In this document: one piece after another, positions 49,597 to 59,664 of the stretch
Numbering within the stretch: position 1 is the first letter of the stretch
Layout: the number at the start of each line of letters is the position of its first letter
NCBI GenBank assembly: GCA_900548905.1
Contig: URMK01000006.1
Location: forward strand, 62,001 to 126,000
DNA length: 64,000 bases
Direction: 5' to 3'
From: an uncultured Lachnospiraceae bacterium
GTDB lineage: Bacteria > Bacillota > Clostridia > Lachnospirales > Lachnospiraceae
Translations under genes and position numbers: made by a program
Notes under the pieces: generated by a model
Seen by the model: only the letters and a program-made list of their open reading frames with translations
The model's database searches: none
What the model was told of the DNA's origin: nothing

Positions 49597-52216
49597 ATGG
49601 TTTCACAGAAATGATTTGGGAAAGCCTGGTATCGGCACTGCTGCTGCCGAGGATGATTTCGAAATCCCCGGGTTCCACCACCCATTCCCGATTAAGATCC
49701 AGAAGCTTGAAGGAATCGAAATCCAGAAGGAATTCCACTTCTTTTTCTTCCCCCGGTTCCAGATCCACTCGGCAGAAGCCCTTCAGCAGCCTGTCCGGCC
49801 TGACCACACTGCTCTGGAGATCATTTACATAAAGCTGCACTACCTCTGTACCAAACCGTTCCCCGGTATTTGATACCTTTGCGCTTACCCGGAAGCCGTA
49901 AGGATCCATTGTTTTCTCCGCCGCCATTTCCCGGTAAGAAAACTCCGTATAGCTCTGGCCAAAACCAAAGGGAAACAATGCGTTTGTGTTTCCTTCCAGG
50001 TATTCCGTGCTGCCGCCGGGCATGCGGGAGTAATAACAGGGGATATGCCCCACACTTTTCGGGAAGGAAACAGGCAGCCTTCCGGAGGGATTTATGGTTC
50101 CCAAAAGGGCTTCTGCAATCGCCTGTGCCCCCAGTTCTCCGCCAAACCACGCCACCAGTATGGCATCCATGCTTTCCAATTCATCCCGCAGATCCACCGG
50201 CTTGCCGTTTTCCAATACCAGGACCGCCGGTTTTCCCAGAGCGCCCACTCGTTCCACCAGCTCCTTCTGCTTTCCGTAAAGCTTCAGATCACACCGGTCC
50301 ATACCTTCTCCGCTGGTCACCTTGTCGTCCCCGCACACCAGGATTGTCAGATCACATTCCTTTGCCAGTTCCACCGCCTTATCCAGGGAGGAATCATGAA
50401 AATCCATGCTAAGGGTCAGATCATTGCCATTGACATCACAGACATATTCGATTTCCACCTCATGGACCGCTCCGTTCACAAACAGGAAATCACAGCCGGG
50501 CAGCTTCTGCTTATGTTCGCCGAAGCTTTCAATGACAATTTTTTCATCCACGGTTACTCTTACACTGTCTCCGGTGGTGAATACAAGGCGGCCTTTTATT
50601 TCATCCGCTTCGGTAAACACATGAGTATTCACCCGCAGGGTACATTTCATTTTTACGGAATAGCCCGTAAATTCCAGATCCCGGTGGGGCTTCGCCAGAA
50701 TCCAGTTGAAATTAATGCATTCCATTCTGCCGGATCCCACCGGTTTGCCCCCGAAATGGTCGTTGTTATAATAGGTAAGCTCCACCCCGTCCTCATACCA
50801 GGCTTCCGGCACCAGGCTGATATCCCGATCCGATATTCCGCAGCCGTCGCACTGCCGGATTACCACATCCTCCCCTGCCGCTTTTTTCAGTTCTTCATAT
50901 AAGGAGGGCACCTGATAGCCATAAGGCACGGAAGAATAGCTTCCGATCCGCTGATGTCCTGAGCTGGGTCCCAGCAGCGCAATGGATTTTACCGGTCCGA
51001 GGGGAAGCAGTCCGCCTTTGTTTTGCAGCAGCACCATGGATTCCCTGGCCGCCCGGAGGCTGAGCATTCTGTGTGCTTCACAGCGGACCACATCCTTATA
51101 GTGTGTCTCTTGGGTATAGGGGTTTTCAAACAGCCCCAGCTCAAATTTTACTCGCAGAATACGGGAAACCGCTTCATCAATAACCGCTTCCTCCAGCATC
51201 CCTTCCTTCACAAGGTCAGCCAGACTCCCTTCCCAGAAGGGATTGGAAAAATCGAAGCCCTGGACATCCAGTCCGCCGTCCACCGCCATACGGATGCTTT
51301 CCCTGGAATCCGTTGTCATATGATGGGAGGTTTTCAGCCGGTTCACCGCCCCAAAATCCGCGCGGACGTAACCCTTAAGGCCATAGCGCTCCTTCAGGAT
51401 CTCCCGCAGATAATGCCGGGAGCAAATCACAGCTTCCCCGTCAATGCAGTTATAGGAGGCCATGGCATTATAAGCACCCGCTTTTTTTACCCCGGCTTCA
51501 AATACCGGAAGGTAATCCGTTTCTATTTCCCGTTGTCCCACTCTGGCAGGGGAACAGTTTGTGCCTCCTTCCGGAATTCCATGCACGCAGTAGTGCTTGG
51601 GCTCCGCCGCCACCTTATCCGGGCGGCTGATATCTCCTCCCTGTTCTCCGGTGATGATGGCATAAGCCATACAGGAGGAAAGCCAGGTATCCTCCCCGAA
51701 GGTTTCTTCCACTCTTCCCCAGCGGGGTTCTCTCGCCAAATCCAGATTGGGTGCAAGTATTTCATGAATCCCCAGGCTTCTTGTCTCCGCCGCAATAGCA
51801 GCTCCCACCTCTTGTGTCAGACCGGGATCAAAAGACGCCCCCAGATTTATAGGCATGGGGAACACTGTGGCCCCCGGACAAGAAAGTCCGTGAAGGGCTT
51901 CTCCTGTAAAAATACAGGGAATTCCCAGACGGGTTTCCTCCACCATATATTTTTGAAGCTTGTTCAGCACGGCGGGAACGGAATAGACGTCATGCACGAA
52001 TCCCATCCCTCTTTCTCCGCAGCTTTCCCGTACCTTATCCCATTGAAAATCGGATCTCTCATCCACCGCACAGAAATGGGCCTTATGGACCTTTTGGGCC
52101 AGTTCCACTCCCCGTATCATATCCATCTGGGCGGCCTTTTCCTCCAGCGTCATGCGAGACAGCAGATCCTTTACCCTCTCCTGCACAGGAAGAGAGGGGT
52201 TTTTATAGTTATCCAT
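49595..52216 (-). CDS. GH3 beta-glycosidase with PA14-like insertion
   Basis: 873 residues, no signal peptide. TIM-barrel domain with NLDLAREPRWGRVEETFGED, the KH block AAEPKHYCVHG, and nucleophile Asp287 in GYVRADFGAV (usually S-D-W/Y; here A-D-F). The second domain (SMVLLQNKGGLLPL ...) is interrupted at ~471-600 by a PA14-like beta region (AWYEDGVELTYYNNDHFGG) as in many beta-glucosidases. A fibronectin III-like C-terminus ends the protein. In an N-glycan locus it may remove beta-linked sugars such as GlcNAc, glucose or xylose; not settled. It starts two bases after the GH38 stop, whose last codons supply its AAGGAG site. Confidence 0.92.
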   Translation of the reverse strand: MDNYKNPSLPVQERVKDLLSRMTLEEKAAQMDMIRGVELAQKVHKAHFCAVDERSDFQWDKVRESCGERGMGFVHDVYSVPAVLNKLQKYMVEETRLGIPCIFTGEALHGLSCPGATVFPMPINLGASFDPGLTQEVGAAIAAETRSLGIHEILAPNLDLAREPRWGRVEETFGEDTWLSSCMAYAIITGEQGGDISRPDKVAAEPKHYCVHGIPEGGTNCSPARVGQREIETDYLPVFEAGVKKAGAYNAMASYNCIDGEAVICSRHYLREILKERYGLKGYVRADFGAVNRLKTSHHMTTDSRESIRMAVDGGLDVQGFDFSNPFWEGSLADLVKEGMLEEAVIDEAVSRILRVKFELGLFENPYTQETHYKDVVRCEAHRMLSLRAARESMVLLQNKGGLLPLGPVKSIALLGPSSGHQRIGSYSSVPYGYQVPSLYEELKKAAGEDVVIRQCDGCGISDRDISLVPEAWYEDGVELTYYNNDHFGGKPVGSGRMECINFNWILAKPHRDLEFTGYSVKMKCTLRVNTHVFTEADEIKGRLVFTTGDSVRVTVDEKIVIESFGEHKQKLPGCDFLFVNGAVHEVEIEYVCDVNGNDLTLSMDFHDSSLDKAVELAKECDLTILVCGDDKVTSGEGMDRCDLKLYGKQKELVERVGALGKPAVLVLENGKPVDLRDELESMDAILVAWFGGELGAQAIAEALLGTINPSGRLPVSFPKSVGHIPCYYSRMPGGSTEYLEGNTNALFPFGFGQSYTEFSYREMAAEKTMDPYGFRVSAKVSNTGERFGTEVVQLYVNDLQSSVVRPDRLLKGFCRVDLEPGEEKEVEFLLDFDSFKLLDLNREWVVEPGDFEIILGSSSADTRLSQIISVKP

Positions 52217-52218
52217 AG

Positions 52219-54957
52219 CTACTCCTTCATACCGATTGTTATAATTGCATAGGGCCTTACCATCAGACGGTATTCCCCCTCCTTCCCATGAAGGGCGGCC
52301 CCTTCCCGCTCCAGCACGTCACTGCCGTAGCAAGTGCCGCAGCCTTCCGGGAGCTTCAGATACAATTCCCGCTCTTCCCCGGTTCCGTTAAAGAAACGGA
52401 CCATGATATCCGCGGCCCCATCCTTCTTTTTCAGTCCGGTCAGATAGATTCCTCTTCCTTCCCACTCAAATAAACTATTGGAGGAAGGAAGCAGCCCCTC
52501 TCCATTTTCCTTATTCCAGGGAAACGCCGCCGTTATCCAGGGCGCCTGAAACATACTAGCTTCCTCATATGCACCGGAATCAGGGAAACAGCCGTCAAAA
52601 AAGATCAATTCATATTCCACGATCTGTTTGCCCAGACACTGGGCCTGCGGGGTGGGAAATACTCCCCAGTCCCCCATTTCACCCACAGACCGCAGAAGTG
52701 TTACCGCAAGGGCATTCTCCTGATCAGGAAGAACCTCATATTCATATAAGCCTTTATTCGCCACGGCAATTCCGCCCTGTTCGTCACAGACGGCACAAAC
52801 ATACTGCTGGTGCTCACAGCCGCTGGGGTTTTTCCAGCCGGCTTTGTGCCTGTTGGGCCGTTTAACCACTTCAAACACCGAATCGGCATAATGGGATGTG
52901 CTGCTAAGTCCGGAAGGAACGATAACCCGCAGCCGGTGATCCCTGGCTGTGTTTTCAAACTCCGTGCGGATTTCCACTTTTCTTCCCTGTCTGGTGAGCG
53001 TGATGAAAGAACAGATTTCCATCTCCCTTTCTTCCCGGCTTCTTCCGGCTTTTCTGTCCCTGAAGTCCACCATCTGTTTCTGCTCCTGCTCCAGCCTTTC
53101 ATCCGCGGATACCGGAATGCGCAGCTTATGGCGGATTTCATATACCGCCCGGAAGGGTTCGTCCTCTGCCGGCCGGATTTGTGCCTCCCCGCCCTTTGAA
53201 AGCACGGCCCTGTTTCCGTCCGGGCAAAAATAAATATATTCATTCCCCGCATCCAGAGTATCCTCAAAATAGCAAAGATCCCGGTATTTCTTTCCGTTAC
53301 GCTTATCCGTAACCTCCAGCGTACCGTCCTTTTGGATCACCACCCGGATATGCGCATTTTCCATTCTGTTCTTCCCTGTGATCAGGCTCCCTGCATCCGC
53401 GGCCGGTTTCCCGTCTTTTTCGGGAAGCAGGGCATATACCGCATAGCCTTCGCCGGGGATTGCTTCCGCTTCAAAGGTGACCTTCAGCCTTCTGGCCATG
53501 AAGGGCCGCCGGAAGCTGTCTTTTGGCAGCTCATAATCGAATACGGCTCCCCTGTCTTCGACCGAACAGGGAATGGATTCCCCTTTCCCATTCATCAGAC
53601 AAAATACAGGAAGCGTGAGGCTGTCCATATGCGCATAAGCCTCCGGAAGGCTGGCTTCATAATCTCTGCCAACGTCCACCTGCGCTGTGACAATACCGGT
53701 TCTTTTCCATCCTGTGGTGTTAAAAACTGCAAACGGATAACAGGCGCTGCCTGGACGGGTAAACGCGGAAGCATCCAGATTCCCCGCTATATGCGCCGCG
53801 GCTTCCTGAATCAGCTCCTCCGCCGCCTGTCTGCTGCGCGCAAACCGGATTCCCATCTCTTCATTAACTTCATCCACGCTGCATCCGCAGATGCTGTCAT
53901 GGGGATGATTCTGCATCAGGATTTTCCAGGCGTATTGCAGCTTCTGTTCCGGATAGCGATAGCCTTCCTTACAAAGGGAGGCCGCCATGGTGCATAACGG
54001 CTCCGCCGTCTTTTCCAGAAGTGTCTCCGCCTCCCTGTTGTCCTGCTTGAGATAGATTCTGGCTGAACAGGTATTGACCAGGGTGGTATAGCCGTCCGTA
54101 TCCTGGCTTGTCAGCTCCCCCTTCACCGTGGTGAGCTTATTCTCCGCTGCCTCCTTGATCCGGGCAATATAGTCCGGAAAATTGGAATGGACAAAGGTGA
54201 TGTCGGGATAGAGCCTCTTTGCCGTCTCCATAGCCTGGGGAAGGGTTTTCTGCACCGGCTGATGGTCACAGCCGTTCATGAAAAGGAGTTCATTTGTCGA
54301 TGCGTATTGCAGAGCGCTTTTCAGTTTTTCATCCCAGAATTTCCGGGCGCTTTCCTCTTCCACGGGAATTTCCATGCCATTGTTATACCAGTTGGCAAAC
54401 AGGATGCCCAGAAGACGGCTCCCGTCCGGCGCTTCCCAATACATCTCCGAATACGCGGATTCATATTCACCGGTTCCGGTCTCATTATTAAAGCCGACAG
54501 GCTTTACGCCCCGGCCGAAAACCACGGCCTCCATGCCGGCCTGTTTTAATAGCTGCGGCATCTGTCCTGCATTTCCAAAGGCATCGGGAAAATACCCGAT
54601 CCCGCAGTTTTTTCCATATTCCTCCGCCTCCCGGCAGCCCGTGAGCAGGTTGCGGACATTGGCTTCCCCGCTGGTGAGGAATTCATCCTGCAGCACGTAC
54701 CAGGGACCGGTCACCAGCCGGCCTTCTTTAACAAGCTTCTTAATTTCTTCTTTTTTTCCGGGACAGATTTCCAGATAATCATCCAGAACAATTGTCTGCC
54801 CGTCCAGATGGAAGCTGCGATACTCCGGATTCTGCGACAGCATTTCCAGGTTATCGTCTATCAGATCCACCAGCTTCAGTTTATGCTTTTCCAGGGGCAT
54901 ATACCACTCCCTGTCCCAGTGGGAATGGGAAATAATATGTACGGTTACTTTACTCAT
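52219..54957 (-). CDS. GH38 alpha-mannosidase (second copy, MngB-like branch)
   Basis: 912 residues, cytoplasmic. The zinc residues are His13 and Asp15 in ISHSHWDREWY, and the nucleophile is Asp125 in GYFPDAFGNAGQMPQ, with the late His in NHPHDSICGCSVDE. C-terminal beta domains follow. The S-H-W-D-R-E-W opening places it in the MngB-type branch, which acts on mannosylglycerate-like or alpha-1,2/1,3-mannosides; exact specificity cannot be read. Its ATG overlaps the stop of the YesN-type regulator by one base, so translation is coupled, and the GH3 follows two bases after its stop. Confidence 0.93.
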   Translation of the reverse strand: MSKVTVHIISHSHWDREWYMPLEKHKLKLVDLIDDNLEMLSQNPEYRSFHLDGQTIVLDDYLEICPGKKEEIKKLVKEGRLVTGPWYVLQDEFLTSGEANVRNLLTGCREAEEYGKNCGIGYFPDAFGNAGQMPQLLKQAGMEAVVFGRGVKPVGFNNETGTGEYESAYSEMYWEAPDGSRLLGILFANWYNNGMEIPVEEESARKFWDEKLKSALQYASTNELLFMNGCDHQPVQKTLPQAMETAKRLYPDITFVHSNFPDYIARIKEAAENKLTTVKGELTSQDTDGYTTLVNTCSARIYLKQDNREAETLLEKTAEPLCTMAASLCKEGYRYPEQKLQYAWKILMQNHPHDSICGCSVDEVNEEMGIRFARSRQAAEELIQEAAAHIAGNLDASAFTRPGSACYPFAVFNTTGWKRTGIVTAQVDVGRDYEASLPEAYAHMDSLTLPVFCLMNGKGESIPCSVEDRGAVFDYELPKDSFRRPFMARRLKVTFEAEAIPGEGYAVYALLPEKDGKPAADAGSLITGKNRMENAHIRVVIQKDGTLEVTDKRNGKKYRDLCYFEDTLDAGNEYIYFCPDGNRAVLSKGGEAQIRPAEDEPFRAVYEIRHKLRIPVSADERLEQEQKQMVDFRDRKAGRSREEREMEICSFITLTRQGRKVEIRTEFENTARDHRLRVIVPSGLSSTSHYADSVFEVVKRPNRHKAGWKNPSGCEHQQYVCAVCDEQGGIAVANKGLYEYEVLPDQENALAVTLLRSVGEMGDWGVFPTPQAQCLGKQIVEYELIFFDGCFPDSGAYEEASMFQAPWITAAFPWNKENGEGLLPSSNSLFEWEGRGIYLTGLKKKDGAADIMVRFFNGTGEERELYLKLPEGCGTCYGSDVLEREGAALHGKEGEYRLMVRPYAIITIGMKE

Positions 54958-55727
54958 CAGGGTTCCTCCGGTCTTCCCAGGACGTTTGTTCTGTATTCCG
55001 ACGGTGTACAGCCGGTATATTGCTTGAAAACTTTGTAAAAATGCTGCGGGGTCCGGTAGCCCACCATCTCACAGATTTCCCCTACCCGAACGGTGGGATC
55101 CGCAAGATGGGCGATGGCTTTGTCCACCCGGACTCTGGACACATAGTCCAGGAAATTGCATTTAGTATGCTGTTTGAAGAAACGGCTGAGATAAGAAGAA
55201 TTCATGGCTACATATTGCGCCACACTGTCCAGGCTGATATCTTTGTCATAATTTTCATCAATGTATTTCTTAATCCGTCCAATCATGCTTTCATACTGGT
55301 AATCAAGAACAGGGCCGTCTGACGGCCCCGCCTTTTTTAATTCTTCCTTCCCGTCCAGCTGTTTTTTCATGCGCTTGAACAGCATATCGATATCCTCATA
55401 GAGGGTGGGTTTGAGCAGGTAGTCGAAAACATTGCAGCGGAGCGCCCGCTGGGCGTATTCAAATTCCTTGTAGCCCGACAGGACCACCAGAAGGATATCC
55501 TGGTTGCATTCCCTTATTTTTTCGCAGAAATCAATGCCGGACATGGCACCCATCTTAATATCGGTAATCACCGCTTTTATTTCCGGATGACCGGAAAGAA
55601 AGGACAGCGCTGCTTCCGCCGTGGCAAACATGCCTGCCAGTTCAAAGCCATACTCCTTAAAATCCACCACTTCCGCAAAAAATTCCCTCATCAGGTTCTC
55701 ATCGTCAACAAAAAGAAATGAATACAT
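54957..55727 (-). CDS. AraC-family response regulator (YesN type), second system
   Basis: 256 residues, much shorter than the first YesN protein because the middle region is almost absent. Receiver: LFVDDENLM, phospho-Asp in AVITDIKMGAMSG, Lys in YLLKPTLYED. The AraC double HTH (SLDSVAQYVAMNSSYLSRFF; VGEICEMVGYRTPQHFYKVF; CTPSEYR) begins at ~150. Its kinase is probably the YesM-type gene on the opposite strand at 59665. It lies within the operon it should control, after the binding protein and before GH38. Confidence 0.93.
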   Translation of the reverse strand: MYSFLFVDDENLMREFFAEVVDFKEYGFELAGMFATAEAALSFLSGHPEIKAVITDIKMGAMSGIDFCEKIRECNQDILLVVLSGYKEFEYAQRALRCNVFDYLLKPTLYEDIDMLFKRMKKQLDGKEELKKAGPSDGPVLDYQYESMIGRIKKYIDENYDKDISLDSVAQYVAMNSSYLSRFFKQHTKCNFLDYVSRVRVDKAIAHLADPTVRVGEICEMVGYRTPQHFYKVFKQYTGCTPSEYRTNVLGRPEEP

Positions 55728-55753
55728 AGTTCACTCTAACCCCCATAATTCGT

Positions 55754-57481
55754 TTACTTTTGTGCGTATTTCTCCGCATCAGCCAGACATTTCTCATATT
55801 CTGCGCGATACAGCTCTACAAAGCGGTCAATACCTACCTCTTTTGCATCCGCGATCATCTGTTCCTTCAGCTGTTCATATTCCGCATCATCCCCGGCAAA
55901 TACCATTTTCCAGGATCCTGTTTTAATAATATCCCCCAATCGTCCGGAAAGCTGTTCCATTTCATCCGTATAGGTGGGATAACTGCTCACCGGCTCGATC
56001 TGGATACGGCTTTCATCCGCCATGAGGTAACTTATCATATCCTCCGCTCCATAATCGGCCTGCCATTCCTTTACCAGTGCCGTATCCTCGGGAGCATAGG
56101 AAGGTTTCTCCCAATAGGTGGAAGAAACTGCCGAACCGCAGCCGGGATCCACACTGGAAAGCCAGAATGCCTGGGGAATCTGGCAGCTGCCCTGTAAAAA
56201 GGTTTTTCCGCCGGAAAATTCGGCTTCGGGATTATTATTCACTTCATAGTATTTTTCCGTCAGTACCGGTTTATTGGCTTCATCCATTTCCCACATAACA
56301 TCCTGGGGGCCGTTCAGGGAAGTCCTTGCTCCCTCGTAGGAATAATACCAGTTGATAAACTCCATGGCCTTTTCCGGGTTTTTGGCGGACTTGCTCACGG
56401 ACATAACCCAGGAGGAGCCCATAGGCTGCAGGGCATTTACAAGACGCTTATAACCGGTAGGCTGCACAGGCATGAAACCCACACCGTTATTCTGCCTTTC
56501 CATGGTTCCAAAATCATTGGTTCCCCAGGAATCCAGCATAAACAGAACCCTGCCGCTGGTCACCTTCTGCACCACATCCTCAAAGCGCTGTGTGGCGGAG
56601 TCCGGATCCAGAATCCCCATCTGGTTGGCCTCATAGGCAAAACGTACAAACTGCAGATAGCCGCTGTCCTCACTCAGTATAGAGGTGAGAACCGGTTCTC
56701 CGGTATCATAATGGATTTCCGCAAGACTTCCCTCATCCGGCATAGTGATTCCCATCATTTTGGTGGCGAACATACCCATGGTCATATAAGAACGATCCCA
56801 GTCCTTGAAAAGAGAAATGGCATACACATTCTGCCCGTCCTCATTTTGAGGGGAAAGATCCTGCATTTGCTTGAGAACAGTCAGGAAATCATCCAGGTTC
56901 TTAATTTCCGGCGCCCCGATTTCCTTATAGAGATCATAACGGATAAACGGTCCGAAGGTGCCTTTGGTCTCCAAATCGGTCTTGATCTTCATTCCCACGC
57001 CGTAGGACTTTCCGTCGCTGTCTTTGATAATATCCGCGCAGTACTGCAGAGCGGTTCCTGCGTTGGCATACAGATCCGGAAGCTGTTCCTTATAGTCATC
57101 ATACGCCAGCAGCATATCGCCGTCCACCGCATTCTGCATCTGTTTGTAATCTTTAAATACCACGATATCCGGTAGTTCGCCGCTGGCCATCAACGCCTGC
57201 AGCTTCTGCTCCGCCTGATCCCCGCAGGGAATCATATTAATGGACACACCTACCGCCTTTGCCACTTCCTCTGCCCACCAGCCTTCTGCCAGGCCGGAAG
57301 TGTTTGTGGGCATGCTGAGTACGTCCAGTTCCACGGTTTCACCCGCAGCACCTGCAGCAGCACTTTCTGCCGAACCGGTATCCGTGCTCTGTGCCGGGGC
57401 GCTCTGCCCGCAGGCCGCAAGGCTCATTGCCATAAGCCCGGAAAGAAGCATCGCCGCAATCCTTTTGTTTCTCTTTTTCAT
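55754..57481 (-). CDS. LipO-type sugar-binding lipoprotein
   Basis: 575 residues. Lipoprotein signal KKRNKRIAAMLLSGLMAMSL and A-A-C-G (lipidated Cys), a linker, then a large binding protein (VGVSINMIPCGDQAEQKLQA; AYDDYKEQLPDLYANAG; MGSSWVMSVSKSAKNPEKAM; EFINWYYSYEGARTSLNGPQ). Size and partners match the LipO/LplA-like group that works with LplB/LplC permeases. It delivers glycans to the permeases encoded upstream. AGGAGGG precedes the ATG; no clear terminator separates it from the regulator gene 26 bases on. Confidence 0.93.
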   Translation of the reverse strand: MKKRNKRIAAMLLSGLMAMSLAACGQSAPAQSTDTGSAESAAAGAAGETVELDVLSMPTNTSGLAEGWWAEEVAKAVGVSINMIPCGDQAEQKLQALMASGELPDIVVFKDYKQMQNAVDGDMLLAYDDYKEQLPDLYANAGTALQYCADIIKDSDGKSYGVGMKIKTDLETKGTFGPFIRYDLYKEIGAPEIKNLDDFLTVLKQMQDLSPQNEDGQNVYAISLFKDWDRSYMTMGMFATKMMGITMPDEGSLAEIHYDTGEPVLTSILSEDSGYLQFVRFAYEANQMGILDPDSATQRFEDVVQKVTSGRVLFMLDSWGTNDFGTMERQNNGVGFMPVQPTGYKRLVNALQPMGSSWVMSVSKSAKNPEKAMEFINWYYSYEGARTSLNGPQDVMWEMDEANKPVLTEKYYEVNNNPEAEFSGGKTFLQGSCQIPQAFWLSSVDPGCGSAVSSTYWEKPSYAPEDTALVKEWQADYGAEDMISYLMADESRIQIEPVSSYPTYTDEMEQLSGRLGDIIKTGSWKMVFAGDDAEYEQLKEQMIADAKEVGIDRFVELYRAEYEKCLADAEKYAQK

Positions 57482-57541
57482 GGAAAACCCTCCTAGAATA
57501 ATTATATAATAGCATTGCGCCAGGTATTTTGCACTGCGGGA

Positions 57542-58447
57542 TTATCCCTTGACAGCGCCAATCATAATACCGTTCACAAAGTATCTCTGGAAAAATGGAT
57601 AAACGAGCAGAATCGGAATCACCGCCACCATGGATACCGTCATTTTTACCGACGTAGGCGTGAGCACTGCGGACAGGTTCACCTGCATACCGTCGGAAGC
57701 CGCCTGCCGCAGAGACTCCGCAAGCGCGTTGGATTCATTCAGATACTGGCACAGGGTATACTGCAGGGAATACAGCTTGGTATCCGTCATCAGAAACAAG
57801 GTATCCGTAAAGGAATTCCATTGCCCCACCGCGGAAAACACGGCCAGTGTGGCTATAATGGGTTTGCACAGCGGAATGATCAGATGGAAATACCGTTTGA
57901 TATATCCCGCACCGTCCAGCTGGGCGGATTCCTCCAGGGAAGGCGGTATGCTTTCCACATAAGTTTTGAAAAGTACGAGGGAAAAGGGGGATATGATACC
58001 CGGAATAATATAAGCCAGGAAATTATTGGTCAGCCCCAGGTTTTTCATATTAATATACCAGGGAATGATTCCGGCGTTGAAATACATGGTGACGATGACG
58101 AACCGGTAGCACCAGCTTCTGTGCCAAAGCTCTTTCCTGCTGAAGGCATATCCCAGAAACGTAGTCCCGAACAAAGTCAGGAAGGTACCCAGAACAGTCC
58201 TTGCCACGGATATCATCAGGGAATTGATAAGCCCCCTTATTTCAAATATTTTTTTATAATTGGCAAAATGGATGCCCTTCGGCAAAAAGGTTATCAGCCC
58301 CTTGCTCACCAGCGTATTATCGCTGATGGTATTGATAAACAGATAATAAAAAGGGAAAATACATAAAAGGGTAAAAACCAGCATCAGCAGATAATTCCCG
58401 GTGCCGAACAATATCTCCCCCGGCCGCGCATATTTTTTTCTTTTCAT
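57542..58447 (-). CDS. sugar ABC permease (LplC/YtcP type)
   Basis: 301 residues, six membrane helices (FTLLCIFPFYYLFINTISDN first). The EAA loop reads IPPSLEESAQLDGAGYIKRY. It pairs with the LplB-type permease encoded 17 bases upstream. The C-terminal YFVNGIMIGAVKG is the family ending. The ATPase is not in the window. Confidence 0.94.
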   Translation of the reverse strand: MKRKKYARPGEILFGTGNYLLMLVFTLLCIFPFYYLFINTISDNTLVSKGLITFLPKGIHFANYKKIFEIRGLINSLMISVARTVLGTFLTLFGTTFLGYAFSRKELWHRSWCYRFVIVTMYFNAGIIPWYINMKNLGLTNNFLAYIIPGIISPFSLVLFKTYVESIPPSLEESAQLDGAGYIKRYFHLIIPLCKPIIATLAVFSAVGQWNSFTDTLFLMTDTKLYSLQYTLCQYLNESNALAESLRQAASDGMQVNLSAVLTPTSVKMTVSMVAVIPILLVYPFFQRYFVNGIMIGAVKG

Positions 58448-58464
58448 CTTCGTTTCCCTCCCCG

Positions 58465-59388
58465 TTAAAATACGGATTCTCCCCTTACAAGCCTGGACGT
58501 GGTATTGGCAAAGAAAAGGAGTACAATGCTCACAACAGACTTCAGCATGCTCACCGCGGTGGAAAAGGAATAATTATATCCCACCATACCTTGGTTATAC
58601 ACATATAGATCCAGCACCTCAATGGATTCCTTGTTCATAGCATTCTGGAAAATATAATACTGTTCCATGCCGTTATTAAGCAGGTTGGCAATGGAAAGAA
58701 TCAATAGGACAAAGAAGGTGGGAAGCAGCCCCGGCACAGTAATGTGTTTAATCAGCTGAAACCTGCCCGCCCCGTCGATTTTGGCGGCTTCATAAAGTTC
58801 ATCATCAATGCTGGTCAGCGCGGCTATGTACATAATGGCATTCCAGCCCAGTCCCTTCCACAGCCCCCAGGCCGTCATGGACAGCCACACGTGATCCGGG
58901 GATGCCAGGAAGTTCACGCCCTGTTCCAGTATTCCCAGGTTTACCAGTACCCGGTTAACAAAACCGTCGTTAACGGAAAACATGACATAAGCGATGGAAT
59001 AAACCAGAACCCAGCTGATAAAATTGGGAATGGTCACGGAAGTCTGCACAAATTTCCGAAACGGCTTGTTCTTGATTTCCGACAGCAGAATGGCAAAAGC
59101 CATAGGCAGGATAGAGGTAAGGATTCCCAAAAAACTCATGCCAAACGTATTCTTCATAACCCGAAGGATATTTTTCACCGCATAGGAGTCGGCAAACATC
59201 ATCCTGAAATTATCCAGACCTACAAACTCACAGGAAAGCAGCTCCCGGCCCGGTTTATAATTGAAAAATGCATATATCCAGCCGTATAACGGCATATAGG
59301 AAAACACAAAAACCAACACGAGCAGAGGCAGTATTAACAGGAACAGACGGAAGCCGCTTTGCTTTTCCATCTTTTTGATCGCATTCAT
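58465..59388 (-). CDS. sugar ABC permease (LplB type)
   Basis: 307 residues, six membrane helices (LFLLILPLLVLVFVFSYMPL first). EAA loop IDDELYEAAKIDGAGRFQLI. First gene of the second mannoside operon. The ATG at 59388 has GGGGGA six bases upstream; the frame opens 13 codons earlier without one. Transcription probably starts from the promoter at 59430-59458. Confidence 0.94.
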   Translation of the reverse strand: MNAIKKMEKQSGFRLFLLILPLLVLVFVFSYMPLYGWIYAFFNYKPGRELLSCEFVGLDNFRMMFADSYAVKNILRVMKNTFGMSFLGILTSILPMAFAILLSEIKNKPFRKFVQTSVTIPNFISWVLVYSIAYVMFSVNDGFVNRVLVNLGILEQGVNFLASPDHVWLSMTAWGLWKGLGWNAIMYIAALTSIDDELYEAAKIDGAGRFQLIKHITVPGLLPTFFVLLILSIANLLNNGMEQYYIFQNAMNKESIEVLDLYVYNQGMVGYNYSFSTAVSMLKSVVSIVLLFFANTTSRLVRGESVF

Positions 59389-59429
59389 AGCAAATCCCCC
59401 TTTTGACTTTGTACATATTTGATACATTT

Positions 59430-59458
59430 ACTATATCCTTGTTTATTTTTTTATCCAA
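59430..59458 (-). promoter_or_regulatory. promoter of the second mannoside operon
   Basis: On the minus strand TTGGAT and TATAGT are separated by 17 bases, with a start near 59423, 35 bases before the permease ATG. The stretch upstream (59459-59490) is A/T-rich and is where the YesN regulator could bind. Confidence 0.65.
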
Positions 59459-59492
59459 TATAACATTCTTTACATTCAGCATGTCATTTTAT

Positions 59493-59530
59493 ACCACTTT
59501 ACCCCGTAAACGGGAAACGGTGGTTTTTTT
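59493..59530 (+). terminator. orphan plus-strand terminator-like hairpin before the YesM gene
   Basis: ACCAC...GTGGT encloses CCCGT-AA-ACGGG and is followed by seven Ts on the plus strand. No plus-strand gene lies upstream within the preceding kilobases. It may stop antisense transcripts of the permease operon or attenuate the sensor-kinase gene at 59665. The rest of 59531-59664 shows only the ribosome site. Confidence 0.5.
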
Positions 59531-59664
59531 GCTTGTGGGATAGAGGAAATACGAATACAATGAAAGAGATTCCGGACAGTTACGGAGAATACGGATTCGG
59601 CAGACGGCCCCTGTCTGTCCTTACATAAGAACGGCTTCCGAAAACAGCGGCGGAGGAAACAGAG

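Noticed and set aside
51023..52252. 409-codon plus-strand frame opposite GH3
   Set aside because: Antisense shadow of GH3; no recognisable protein features.
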